Shown one piece after another: positions 27,887-36,553 of a DNA stretch of 64,000 nt. Origin of the DNA: Methylosinus sp. LW4. Lineage in GTDB: Bacteria > Pseudomonadota > Alphaproteobacteria > Rhizobiales > Beijerinckiaceae. Positions within the stretch are counted from its first letter, which is position 1. Each line of letters opens with the position of its first letter. The position numbers and the translations under genes are program-made. Where the stretch lies: the NCBI RefSeq assembly GCF_000379125.1, contig NZ_KB900627.1:596663-660662 (forward strand). Direction: 5' to 3'. The notes under the pieces were generated by a model that was not told the origin of the DNA, did not search any database, and worked only from the letters and a program-made list of their open reading frames with translations.

Positions 27887-27904
27887 GATAGCATTAATGC
27901 TGTC
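27887..27904. promoter_or_regulatory. Palindrome upstream of TonB receptor gene
   Basis: GATAGCATTAATGCTGTC contains the perfect 12-bp palindrome AGCATTAATGCT, extended to 18 bp with one mismatch pair. It lies 64 bp upstream of the receptor at 27823 and about 400 bp upstream of the DUF1549 gene, in the divergent promoter region. The inner arms AGCA/TGCT recur in the inverted repeat before the paralogous receptor at 32215. Confidence 0.5.
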
Positions 27905-28103
27905 AAGCTGACGCTATTGGCGAATGAACGAGTCCGATGGGCGCGCCGGCCCCTCCCAATCGATCCCGCATGTCGCGGTAGGCCGACTGATTCCGCCTTC
28001 CCCGGTTGTTTTGAGGTGGGCGCTTTGCCCCAACGTTTCGGTCCGATGAGCGAGGAGCCGCCCCTGCAAGCGATGACGCTTTTTCCTCGAAATCGGCTTA
28101 TTT

Positions 28104-28120
28104 CCTATCGCTATGATAGG
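28104..28120. promoter_or_regulatory. Hairpin or operator in the leader of the DUF1549 operon
   Basis: Arms CCTATC and GATAGG are perfect inverted copies around GCTAT and are followed by five T residues. On the + strand this could be a weak intrinsic terminator or attenuator upstream of the DUF1549 gene; as DNA it could equally be an operator. The remaining 370 bp between the divergent genes hold no recognisable gene. Confidence 0.35.
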
Positions 28121-28299
28121 TTTTTGGTGTATATCGCCCCGTGCGCGATCGTAGCACGACGTGTGGTGACAAATTCGGTTCGCATAAAAGCGCGCGCGTC
28201 TCATTGAACGCCATACCATGGCACATTTTGCTCGGTTACGGCGCAAGAAGAGAATTCCTGTGAGCCCGCTCATCACAATCAGTATCGGGGGTGAAAGAA

Positions 28300-30615
28300 A
28301 TGCGGAAATCGTTGAAGAGAGCTTATTTTACACTCCTGCTGAGCGCTTCCTGGGCCGCGGTTACCCTCGCGGCCGAGACCAATTCCATCGAGGCTCCTGC
28401 CCGAACCGGTAGCTCCACGCGACCGCATTGGTCCTATCTTCCCGTCCATCCGCCGGCGTCCCCCTCTGTCGCAAACAAGAAATGGGTGCGTTCGCCGATC
28501 GACGCTTTCATTCTCGCGAAGATAGAAGCAGCGAAGCTCTCTCCTTCGCAGGACGCCGATCGCGCATCTTTCATTCGCCGCGCGACACTGGACGTCTGGG
28601 GTCTCATCCCCGAGCCGGAGGAGGTCGCGGCCTTTGTGAACGACGCGTCGCCGGACGCCTATGAGAAGGTCATCGACCGGCTGCTCGCCTCGCCGCGCTA
28701 TGGCGAGCGGCAGGCCCGCCGCTGGCTCGATCTCGCTCGTTACGCGGATAGCGCGGGCTTTCAAGGCGATGTGACGCGTCCGAATTTCTTCCGCTACCGC
28801 GATTATGTCGTGCAGTCCTTCAATGAGGACAAGCCCTATTCGCGGTTCATTCAGGAGCAGATCGCGGCGGACGAGATCGCGCCCGGCGATCAGAAGGCGC
28901 TCGTCGCCACCGGCTTCCTTGCGAGCTACACGGATAATCCCAACGCACGTGATCTCATCGGCCGCAAATATCAGATCACGACCGACATCACGGACACGAT
29001 CGGAACGGCGATCCTCGGCACGACGGTCGGCTGTGCGCGCTGCCACAATCATAAGTCGGACAAAATATCGCAGAAAGATTATTTCTCGCTGCAGGCCTTT
29101 TTCGCCAACACGGCCTTCGACGAGAAGATCCCCGCCGCCAAGGGCGAGCAGGAGATCGCCTATCAGAAGACTCTCGCCAAATACGAGACAGCTGCCAAAG
29201 ATATTCTCGACAAGCAGAAGGCGATCATCGAGCAGATTCGCGAAAAGGCCAGCTTCTATTACAAGGAGCGCTACAATCCCGACGCGCGCGCCTCGATCTT
29301 CAAGCCCAAGAGCGAGTGGAACGCGCTCGACCGCTGGGTCAATTATCGAGCGGACATCGTCACCGATCAGCCGGCGCTGGCCAATTATCTGCGCGACATC
29401 GCCAATGATTTGCAGAGCCCCGACCATACGCCCGAGGCGGTGGCGAAATGGGCCGAATATCAGAAGCTCACGGAAGAGCTGAAGAAATTCGAGAAGCTCA
29501 AGCCGACGCGCGGAGCCGATACATTCACCGCGGCGACCGAGCTCGGACATTCCGACGCCCCTCCGACCTACATCTATTTCGGCGGCAATCACGAGCGTCC
29601 GCTCGATGAGGTGCAGCCGGCCTTCCCGGAGGCTTTCGCCAATGGCGAGACGCCCGCCATCACGCCGACGGCCACCTCCTCCGGCCGCCGCACGGCGCTC
29701 GCCAATTGGCTCACCAGCCCGAGCAATCCCTTGACCGCGCGCGTCTTCGTCAATCGCGTGTGGAACGAATATTTCGGCAAGGGCATCGTCGGCACGGTCA
29801 GCGACTTCGGCAAGGCCGGCGACAAGCCGAGCAATCCCGAGCTGCTCGACTATCTCGCCAGCAGCTTCGTCGACGGCGGCTGGAGCATAAAGAAGCTGCA
29901 TCGCGAGATTCTGCTGTCGAGCGCCTATCGGCAATCGTCGGCGCATCGCGAGGATGTCGCTGCGGCCGATCCCGAGAACAAGCTGCTCGCCGTCTTCCCG
30001 CGCAAGCGCCTCGACGCCGAGCAGATTCGCGACTCCTTCCTGCAGGCGTCCGGCCGTCTCGAGGGCGCGATCGGCGGGCCGGCCGTCTATCCGCCGCTGC
30101 CGGCCAATCTCAATGTCGGCCCGGCCTGGGAGGCGTCCAATGATCCGCACGAGATCAATCGGCGCAGCCTCTATATTTTCGCGCGGCGGAGCGTTCCCTA
30201 TCCGCTGCTCGAGACCTTCGACCTCAACAATCCGCAGCAGGCGCACAGCAAGCGCGACGTCACCACGACGCCGCTGCAAGCGCTGACGCTCGTCAATAAT
30301 GATCTCGTCTTCCAATGGTCGCAGGCGCTCGCCGGCCGCGTCATTCGCGAGGCGGGAGCCGACGAGGGCGCGCGCATAGAACGGCTCTATCAGATTCTGT
30401 TCTCGCGCAGCCCCGACGCCTACGAGAAATCGCTGCTCCAGGCCTTTCTCGACGAGCATGAGAAGCTCATCGGATCCAAGCCCTCCGACGGCAAGTTCTC
30501 GATCGCCGTGCCGACCGGAAAGGACGTGAGCATCGCCAATCCGATCCGCGCCTCCGCCTTCGTCGACCTCGTGCATACGGTCGCGAATTCGAACGAGTTC
30601 ATCTACCGCTTCTGA
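28300..30615 (+). CDS. DUF1549/DUF1553 protein with c-type heme motif (planctomycete cytochrome-like)
   Basis: A 771-residue exported protein. After a hydrophobic signal (AYFTLLLSASWAAVTLAAET, about residues 8-27) comes a DUF1549 (PSCyt2) region (SPIDAFILAKIEAAKLSPSQ, RRWLDLARYADSAGFQGD) that includes CARCHNHK at about residues 245-252, a CxxCH heme-attachment motif. The C-terminal half is DUF1553 (PSD1): LTARVFVNRVWNEYFGKGIV, SDFGKAGDKPSNPELLDYLA, then DGGWSIKKLHREILLSSAYR. A middle helical stretch (about 290-340) has coiled-coil character. These proteins are abundant in Planctomycetes and rare in Alphaproteobacteria; their biochemistry is unknown. A ribosome site (GGGGGTG) precedes ATG 28300. 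The DUF1501 gene follows by 38 bp, the usual partner. Transfer from another phylum is likely. Confidence 0.88.
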   Translation: MRKSLKRAYFTLLLSASWAAVTLAAETNSIEAPARTGSSTRPHWSYLPVHPPASPSVANKKWVRSPIDAFILAKIEAAKLSPSQDADRASFIRRATLDVWGLIPEPEEVAAFVNDASPDAYEKVIDRLLASPRYGERQARRWLDLARYADSAGFQGDVTRPNFFRYRDYVVQSFNEDKPYSRFIQEQIAADEIAPGDQKALVATGFLASYTDNPNARDLIGRKYQITTDITDTIGTAILGTTVGCARCHNHKSDKISQKDYFSLQAFFANTAFDEKIPAAKGEQEIAYQKTLAKYETAAKDILDKQKAIIEQIREKASFYYKERYNPDARASIFKPKSEWNALDRWVNYRADIVTDQPALANYLRDIANDLQSPDHTPEAVAKWAEYQKLTEELKKFEKLKPTRGADTFTAATELGHSDAPPTYIYFGGNHERPLDEVQPAFPEAFANGETPAITPTATSSGRRTALANWLTSPSNPLTARVFVNRVWNEYFGKGIVGTVSDFGKAGDKPSNPELLDYLASSFVDGGWSIKKLHREILLSSAYRQSSAHREDVAAADPENKLLAVFPRKRLDAEQIRDSFLQASGRLEGAIGGPAVYPPLPANLNVGPAWEASNDPHEINRRSLYIFARRSVPYPLLETFDLNNPQQAHSKRDVTTTPLQALTLVNNDLVFQWSQALAGRVIREAGADEGARIERLYQILFSRSPDAYEKSLLQAFLDEHEKLIGSKPSDGKFSIAVPTGKDVSIANPIRASAFVDLVHTVANSNEFIYRF

Positions 30616-30653
30616 AAATCGCAAAGTTCATCTCGAAGAAAGGGAAAGACATC

Positions 30654-32102
30654 ATGAGCAAGACGCGACGAGAATGGCTGTTCAACGCCGGATATGGCCT
30701 CGGCGGCGTGGCGCTGAACGGCTTCATGCCGGGCGGCGGCGTGTTCTCGGTTCCCCTCGCGCAGGCGGCGGCGACCTTCGTGGATCCGCTGTCCAAGAAG
30801 GAGCCGCATTTCGCGCCCAAGGTGAAGTCGGTCATTTGGCTGCATATGGATGGCGCGCCGAGCACGCTCGATCTCTATGATTATAAGCCCGAGCTCGTGC
30901 GCCTCGCCGGCCAGGAGGTTCCCGAGTCCTTCCTCAAGGGCCTTCAGGTCACCACCTCCGGCGGCGCCGGCAAGCTGTTCGCCTCCAAGCGCACATGGAA
31001 GCAATATGGCCAGAGCGGCGCGTGGTTCTCGGACCTGCTGCCCAATCTGGCGCAGCACGCCGACAAGATCACCTTCGTCAAGTCGAGCGTCACGGTCGGC
31101 GCGACGCATGACATTTCGATCTTGAAGCTCAACACCGGCGACGTCACGCCCGGCCGGCCGTCGCTCGGCGCCTGGATCACCTATGCGCTCGGCTCGGCGA
31201 ATCCCGATCTGCCGCCCTATGTCGTGCTCTATAGCGGCAAGCGCGAGCCGCGCGGCGGCTCGGTGAATTGGAGCTCGGGATTCCTGCCCGCCGTCTATCA
31301 GGGCACCGCCTTCCGTCCCGGCGCGTCGCCGATCCTCAATCTCGACAAGCCGGAGCTGATCGCCGCCGCTCAGCAGCGCGACAATCTCGATCTCTTGCAG
31401 AAGCTCAACGAGCACAAGTCCGGCGCGCTTCCGTCCGACACCGAGCTGCAGGCGCGCACGCGCTCCTATGAGCTCGCCTATCGCATGGAGAGCTCGGCGC
31501 CGGAAGCGGTCGATCTCTCCAAGGAGACGGCGGCCACCAAGGCGCTCTACGGTCTCGATAATGACGCCACCAAGGACTATGGCACGGCGCTGCTGCGCGC
31601 CCGTCGTCTGGTCGAGCGCGGCGTGCGCTTCATCCAGGTCGTGTCCGGGCCGGTCGACGGCATCGCCGACGACAATAAGAACTGGGACGCGCATCGCAAG
31701 CTCGAGGAGAACCACGGCGCCAACACGCGGGCGATCGACAAGCCGATCGCCGGCCTGCTGGCCGATCTCGCGGCGCGGGGGCTGCTGGACGAGACGCTGA
31801 TCGTGTGGACCTCGGAATTCGGCCGCACTTCCTATGGCCAGAGCGGCGACGGTCGCGATCACAACCCGTGGGGCTACACGCAATGGCTCGCCGGCGGCGG
31901 CTTGAAGCATGGCCTCACCTATGGCGCGACCGATGAGATCGGCCTGAAGACGGTCGAGAATCCCGTGGACACCTATGATCTGCATGCGACCGTGCTTCAG
32001 CTGCTCGGCCTCGATCATCTGAAGACCGTCTATCTTCGCGCCGGCCGCGCCGAACGGCCCACGGTCGTCTACGGCAAGGTCGTCGGCGACATTCTGGCCT
32101 GA
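30654..32102 (+). CDS. DUF1501 protein (alkaline phosphatase/sulfatase-like superfamily), Tat-type signal
   Basis: A 482-residue protein whose start, MSKTRREWLFNAGYG, has a twin-arginine-like motif followed by a short hydrophobic stretch, so export in folded form is likely. The DUF1501 fold is visible in KSVIWLHMDGAPSTLDLYDY (about residues 63-82), THDISILKLNTGDVTPGRPS, and the C-terminal LIVWTSEFGRTSYGQSGDGR followed by DHNPWGYTQWLAGGGLKHG. DUF1501 is distantly related to sulfatases and alkaline phosphatases, with Asp/His metal-ligand candidates in DHNPW. It is cotranscribed with the DUF1549 gene. Given the sulfur genes farther right, a role in releasing sulfate or phosphate from an imported compound is conceivable, but this is inference only. 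Confidence 0.88.
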   Translation: MSKTRREWLFNAGYGLGGVALNGFMPGGGVFSVPLAQAAATFVDPLSKKEPHFAPKVKSVIWLHMDGAPSTLDLYDYKPELVRLAGQEVPESFLKGLQVTTSGGAGKLFASKRTWKQYGQSGAWFSDLLPNLAQHADKITFVKSSVTVGATHDISILKLNTGDVTPGRPSLGAWITYALGSANPDLPPYVVLYSGKREPRGGSVNWSSGFLPAVYQGTAFRPGASPILNLDKPELIAAAQQRDNLDLLQKLNEHKSGALPSDTELQARTRSYELAYRMESSAPEAVDLSKETAATKALYGLDNDATKDYGTALLRARRLVERGVRFIQVVSGPVDGIADDNKNWDAHRKLEENHGANTRAIDKPIAGLLADLAARGLLDETLIVWTSEFGRTSYGQSGDGRDHNPWGYTQWLAGGGLKHGLTYGATDEIGLKTVENPVDTYDLHATVLQLLGLDHLKTVYLRAGRAERPTVVYGKVVGDILA

Positions 32103-32127
32103 CGAACGCTTCTGAAATTGCGGACGT

Positions 32128-32159
32128 GAGGCTCTCGATCCTCCGGGATCGCGAGCCTC
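32128..32159 (+). terminator. Strong hairpin after the DUF1501 gene
   Basis: Arms 32128-32141 and 32146-32159 pair over 14 bp with one mismatch (GAGGCTCtCGATCC against GGATCGcGAGCCTC) around the loop TCCG, starting 25 bp after the DUF1501 stop. No T-run follows, so it may stabilise the mRNA end or work with Rho rather than act as a classic intrinsic terminator. Confidence 0.55.
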
Positions 32160-32167
32160 ATTGAGAC

Positions 32168-32180
32168 GTAGCAATGCTAC
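32168..32180. promoter_or_regulatory. Inverted repeat upstream of TonB receptor gene
   Basis: GTAGCAATGCTAC is a perfect inverted repeat (arms GTAGCA/TGCTAC around one A), 35 bp upstream of the receptor start at 32215. TATTATATAA, a likely -10 region, lies between it and the start, so the repeat sits where an activator or repressor would bind. It shares AGCA/TGCT arms with the palindrome at 27887. Confidence 0.45.
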
Positions 32181-32214
32181 TATCCATCTGTATTATATAA
32201 ATATGGACTGAGAG

Positions 32215-34656
32215 ATGTCTCAACGTTTTCTCGGATTGTTGTCGGGCGGGTCGGTAGCCGCCTATGTCGCCATCACGGCCATTCCCGCAACATCGGCCAT
32301 GGGACAGGAAGCGCAAGTCGAGGACGTGAGGGTCGGCGCCCACCAGGACGGGCTGACGCGGCGGGAAGAGAGCGTGCTCTTGAAGACGCCTCGTTCGGCG
32401 GGCATCGTCAATGCGGAGACGATCGTAGAGCAGCATCTCGAACGTTTGTCCGACCTATCGCAGTTGGTTCCCAACTACAGGCCGAACATTTCCAATCCGC
32501 AGACGTCGACTCCGGCAATCCGCGGCGTCGGCGTGGGCGCCGGCACGGGGCTGGGAGCGGAATCCGACACCGGCTTCATCATCGACAATGTCTTCTACAA
32601 GGCCGTCGGATTTCAGTGGGGCGACTTCAACGATGTCGAATCCTTCGAGCTCGGTCTCGGCCCCCAGGGAACGGCGGGTGGAAAGAACACGACCGTCGGC
32701 AACGTGAATATCCGGACGCAATTGCCTTCGTTCGAGCGCAAGGCGACGTTCGAGACGTCCTTCGGCAACTACCGCCACATCATCGAAAAGGGGAACATCA
32801 CCGGTCCGATCATCGACGACAAGCTGGCCTACCGGGTGGCCTTTTATCTCGACCAAAGCGACGGTTGGGTCCACGACCAGGTCACTGGCGCCGGCTATTT
32901 GAACAACGATCGCTGGGGCGTGCGCGGACAGTTGTACTATGTCGGGGACGAAATAACCGACCGCGTGATCTTTTTTACAGGGGAATCACACGAGCGGAAG
33001 TGGGGCACCGGCGCGGTCGGCGATTCCCTGGCAATCTACGCCAACGGAACCCTCGGGACGCCGTTTTCGCGGACGCTTTTCCAAAAACTCGGGCGTCCGA
33101 TACTGACTTTCGATCCCTACAAGCCATTCGTAACGGGCGAAGGCGCGCATCAGGCGCAGGTGTCGGGAGCTTCGAACGAATTGAACTGGCAGATCGGCGA
33201 GAACACGCTCACCTCGATTTCAGCATGGGGCGCATTCACCAATCATCCGCACAACTCGCGAGGCGAACAGGAAGTCGAGCTTTCCGACAGCCACGGAAAT
33301 GGCACGGCGGTTCAACTGTCGCAGGAAATTCGACTGGCGTCGCCGAAGGATCAGAAGTTCGAATGGATAGGAGGCCTATTCGCCTTCTACGAAAAGGTCT
33401 GGGCCTACAGCGAGCTGATCTTCGGAACAGACGCGGCGCGTTGGTATAACAATCCCGCGCTTCTTCCCGGTTTCAACCAGCATACGGACGGGAAGGCGCG
33501 CACGTTCAACATCGCGGGTTTCGGCCAAACAACCTATCATTTCGACGATCGAGCGACGCTGACATTTGGCCTTCGCAACGGCTATGAGATTAAAGAGGGG
33601 TCGGACTTCGCATGGGAGCAGGCATGGAGCACGACCTATTCGTCCTCCCAAGTCGACAAGGCCATACGCGGCGGTGGCGGCGGCGGCTTCTTCGATACCG
33701 GCGGCCAGAGCGTCGCCCGCAATATGCTCACCGGGATCGTTAATCCGTCCTACAAATACGACGACAACATCCTTCTCTACGGCCTTGTCGGTCGCGGCGA
33801 GAAAGCCGCTGCGGTCAACACTGGAGCCAAACCGATCCTCGGCAGCCAGTCGAATCTCCTGGGATGGCAACCGCTTCTCACGAAGGCGGAATACAATTGG
33901 GACTATGAATTCGGCGTCAAGACAAACTGGTTCGACAACAAGCTGATCGCCAATTTCAATCTCTATTGGACCGACATCTTCAACTGGCAGGCCAACCTGA
34001 CGGATTCAAGCTACCGCGACGCCAACGGACAGCCATTGGCCCAGACGTATGTCGGAGCCGTTCCGCACGTCCGTCTGCGCGGTTTCGAATATACGGGACG
34101 ATGGAATCCGGTCGAGCGGCTTTCGTTCACATTCAACGGCGCCTACACGGAAGTTCGCTACGTAAAGTTTCCGAACGGACCGGTTCCCGTGGACTGGAAC
34201 TGGTCGACGCCGAGTTCCGCTCCCGCGGGATTCCTTGCGGCGCCCTTGTCATTGTCCCGCTCCAACACGCGCCTAGAAGGCCTTCCGATGTGGGCGTTCA
34301 ACGTCGGAGCGAACTACACGCACCCCTTGGGATCGTTTCTGCGCGATATCGGTCCCTGGTGGGATAGACCGGTATCAGGGTTCGGTTACATAAACCTCGC
34401 TTGGCAGGACAAGACGAGACTGACCAATCCATGGTCCGTGTTCCAATATTGGCAGCCGGCCTATTCGCTCGTTAACGTCGGCGTTGGATTGCGATCGGAC
34501 GACGAGAAATACAGCATCTCCGCATGGGCCAAGAACGTCTTCGATGCGAGATACATCTCGGGATGGGCTGCGTTCAGCTCGACGACTGGCGCGACGATCA
34601 CGCCGCAGCTCCAGCCGAGATACTTCGGCTGCACGCTGTTGGTGAGGCTGGATTGA
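32215..34656 (+). CDS. TonB-dependent outer-membrane receptor
   Basis: An 813-residue receptor with signal peptide (GLLSGGSVAAYVAITAIPAT, about residues 7-26), plug domain (LSDLSQLVPNYRPNISNPQT, TPAIRGVGVGAGTGLGAESD, FELGLGPQGTAGGKNTTVGN) and barrel ending FGCTLLVRLD. It is a paralogue of the receptor at 25331 and of the truncated receptor whose last 56 codons survive at 44245. The gene follows the DUF1549/DUF1501 pair and precedes a six-gene operon of exported proteins by 605 bp. Ribosome site GGACTGAGAG precedes the ATG. The ligand is not predictable; the family subtype resembles receptors found beside organosulfur and hydrocarbon genes rather than classic siderophore receptors, which is only an impression. 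Confidence 0.9.
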   Translation: MSQRFLGLLSGGSVAAYVAITAIPATSAMGQEAQVEDVRVGAHQDGLTRREESVLLKTPRSAGIVNAETIVEQHLERLSDLSQLVPNYRPNISNPQTSTPAIRGVGVGAGTGLGAESDTGFIIDNVFYKAVGFQWGDFNDVESFELGLGPQGTAGGKNTTVGNVNIRTQLPSFERKATFETSFGNYRHIIEKGNITGPIIDDKLAYRVAFYLDQSDGWVHDQVTGAGYLNNDRWGVRGQLYYVGDEITDRVIFFTGESHERKWGTGAVGDSLAIYANGTLGTPFSRTLFQKLGRPILTFDPYKPFVTGEGAHQAQVSGASNELNWQIGENTLTSISAWGAFTNHPHNSRGEQEVELSDSHGNGTAVQLSQEIRLASPKDQKFEWIGGLFAFYEKVWAYSELIFGTDAARWYNNPALLPGFNQHTDGKARTFNIAGFGQTTYHFDDRATLTFGLRNGYEIKEGSDFAWEQAWSTTYSSSQVDKAIRGGGGGGFFDTGGQSVARNMLTGIVNPSYKYDDNILLYGLVGRGEKAAAVNTGAKPILGSQSNLLGWQPLLTKAEYNWDYEFGVKTNWFDNKLIANFNLYWTDIFNWQANLTDSSYRDANGQPLAQTYVGAVPHVRLRGFEYTGRWNPVERLSFTFNGAYTEVRYVKFPNGPVPVDWNWSTPSSAPAGFLAAPLSLSRSNTRLEGLPMWAFNVGANYTHPLGSFLRDIGPWWDRPVSGFGYINLAWQDKTRLTNPWSVFQYWQPAYSLVNVGVGLRSDDEKYSISAWAKNVFDARYISGWAAFSSTTGATITPQLQPRYFGCTLLVRLD

Positions 34657-35261
34657 TGCGAGGTTCTGCCTCTCACCCTCACGTGTAAATCGTCTCGGCC
34701 CATGCCGCGCCGAGTGACGCCCCACGACCGACCACAGTGAGCCGTCGAGTGGCCTGAACACTTGGCGCGGGCATCGACGAACCTCTGTAATTTGGCCGCC
34801 CGATGCAAAAGAAAACAAGGCCTCCGAGAAGGGTCTACCGCATCTTCGCGTGTGACTCGGCTCGGCGCTTTGACCCTCAATCGGGGGGACTCCCCACCGT
34901 TTGTAAAGCCCCATCATGGGGCGGGGATTGGCGATTTTCGTGGGGAGACTCCATCCAGGAGAGTAGTTCGAACTCGGTCTTTCGGGCGCGCGCGGTTGGA
35001 CGCGCTTTGCTGCGCTACGCTCCGCGTCGCGCTCCCGACCGCGCGCTACTCGTCATGAACCTTGGAAACAGTGGAGCGCCTCAGCCGGGCGACTCGAGAG
35101 CGCAGCCAGCGGCGGAGAAGGGATCACTGATCGCTATTTCCGATCGATTTTATTAATTGACTGACGAGCCGGATTTCTTATGCTGTGCCCGTTCGAATGA
35201 GGTCGACACAGCATGTCGTCGCTTTTTTGGGCGACTTGCGTATTCCAGGAGGAAAAACGCA
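34657..35261. other. Intergenic region without a recognisable gene
   Basis: About 600 bp between the TonB receptor and the DUF6152 operon. Several overlapping short frames on both strands have shadow-like composition, and no domain was recognised. A leftward frame around 34720-34800 faintly resembles transposase fragments, but not enough to name a family. The promoter of the downstream operon should lie in the last 100 bp. Confidence 0.4.
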
Positions 35262-35693
35262 ATGCGGTCAAAAAACTTGCCTACCGGAATTTTTTTCGTC
35301 GCCGCGACGATTTGGACGTCATCGACCTCGGAAGCGCACCACGCATTCGCGGCCGAATACGACATTGATCAGCCCATCACCATCAAAGGCAAGCTGACCA
35401 AGCTCGAATGGACCAATCCACATGGCTGGGTCTATGTCGATGTGACGAACTCCGATGGAAAAGTGGTCAACTGGGCGGTCGAGTTCGGCGCACCAAATGC
35501 GTTGCTGCGCCGTGGCGCGCGCAAGGATGACTTTCCGATTGGCGGCGAAGTCACTGTGAACGGCTATCGCGCCAAGAACGGCAAGGAAGTCATCGCGGGG
35601 AGCACGGTGAAGCTTCCCGACGGGCGCGACTTCTTTGCTGGAAGCGAAGGCACTGGAAACCCGGGTGAGGCTGCATATCGTCCGCAAAATTAG
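35262..35693 (+). CDS. Exported DUF6152-family protein
   Basis: A 143-residue protein with an N-terminal signal peptide (PTGIFFVAATIWTSSTSEAH, about residues 7-26) followed at once by HHAFAAEYDIDQPITIKGKL and LTKLEWTNPHGWVYVDV, the signature of DUF6152 (His-His-Ala-F start and NPHGW core). The mature part looks like a small OB-like beta barrel, and the paired His near the mature N-terminus could bind a metal. Function is unknown. A perfect AGGAGG lies about 9 bases before ATG 35262. It is the first gene of an operon with two exported paralogues, two membrane proteins and a cytochrome. Confidence 0.8.
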   Translation: MRSKNLPTGIFFVAATIWTSSTSEAHHAFAAEYDIDQPITIKGKLTKLEWTNPHGWVYVDVTNSDGKVVNWAVEFGAPNALLRRGARKDDFPIGGEVTVNGYRAKNGKEVIAGSTVKLPDGRDFFAGSEGTGNPGEAAYRPQN

Positions 35694-35728
35694 TGAGCCG
35701 CGCAGCGCCGACCGATGGTGAGTATCAA

Positions 35729-36538
35729 ATGACCCGCCTTTCCTCTGTTCGTTTTGTCGTCCGCAAATCGTTGCCGGCGGCTGTGGTGGTTGCGGCGCTA
35801 TTTTGCGGCGCGCCGACGCTTTCATTCATGATGACGAGCCCGGCGCGCGGCGCGGAGACAACGGGAGCCATTCCGAGAACGCCCGGAGGCAAGCCGGATT
35901 TTTCTGGATTATGGCAAACGCTCGGCTCAGCCGACTGGGATCTCGAGCCGCATAGCGCGCGCAAGGATGCGCCCGCCGGTCTCGGCGTGGTCGTCGGCGG
36001 AGAAATTCCCTATCAAGCGTGGGCGGCCGAGAAGCGCAAAGAGAATTACGAGAAGCGCGAAGAGCTGGATCCGCGCAACAAGTGCTATCTTCCGGGCATT
36101 CCACGCGCGACCTATTCGCCCTTTCCGTTCCAGATTTTCCAGGGCGATGGCGGTCTCACGCTGTTGTACGAATATGCGCATACGGCGCGCACGATCCATA
36201 CGAACGGCTCCAAGCATCCAGATGGCCACATCGACTGGTGGCTCGGCGACTCTCGCGGCCAGTGGGAGGGCGACACCCTGGTCGTCGACGTGATCCATTT
36301 CAACGACCAGACTTGGCTCGACCATTCCGGGAATTTCCACAGCGACGCGTTGCATGTCGTCGAGCGCTACGGATTCATCGATCCAGATCACATCCGATAC
36401 GAAGCCACGATAGAAGACCCCAAGGTCTTCACGCGTCCATGGGCGATCGATCTCGTTCTCTATCGACATGTCGAGAAGAATTTTCAGCTGCTGGAATACG
36501 AATGCTACACGTTCGGCTACGAACGTTTCTACCCCTGA
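35729..36538 (+). CDS. Exported protein of unknown function, paralogue of the next gene
   Basis: A 269-residue protein with a signal peptide (SLPAAVVVAALFCGAPTLSF, about residues 14-33). The mature part shares blocks with the next gene: GxPDFSGLW or similar near the start (GGKPDFSGLWQTLGS), a CYLPGIPRATY segment with a lone Cys, IDWWLGDSRGQWEGDTLVVD, VVERYGFIDPDHIRYEATIE and DPKVFTRPWAIDL. This is a common uncharacterised periplasmic family in Proteobacteria and Acidobacteria; I know of no assigned reaction. The start at 35729 (36 bp after the upstream stop) gives the proper signal peptide. Likely part of one transcript from 35262 to 39043. Confidence 0.8.
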   Translation: MTRLSSVRFVVRKSLPAAVVVAALFCGAPTLSFMMTSPARGAETTGAIPRTPGGKPDFSGLWQTLGSADWDLEPHSARKDAPAGLGVVVGGEIPYQAWAAEKRKENYEKREELDPRNKCYLPGIPRATYSPFPFQIFQGDGGLTLLYEYAHTARTIHTNGSKHPDGHIDWWLGDSRGQWEGDTLVVDVIHFNDQTWLDHSGNFHSDALHVVERYGFIDPDHIRYEATIEDPKVFTRPWAIDLVLYRHVEKNFQLLEYECYTFGYERFYP

Positions 36539-36553
36539 TCCGGAGGCGGTGTC

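Noticed and set aside
28279..30624. Very long open frame antisense to the DUF1549 gene (about 780 codons)
   Set aside because: The + strand encodes a clear DUF1549/DUF1553 protein with CxxCH and conserved blocks; the antisense product is Arg/Leu/Ile-rich without domains, a typical high-GC codon shadow.
30603..32174. Long open frame antisense to the DUF1501 gene (about 520 codons)
   Set aside because: Shadow of a convincing DUF1501 gene; no domain and biased composition.
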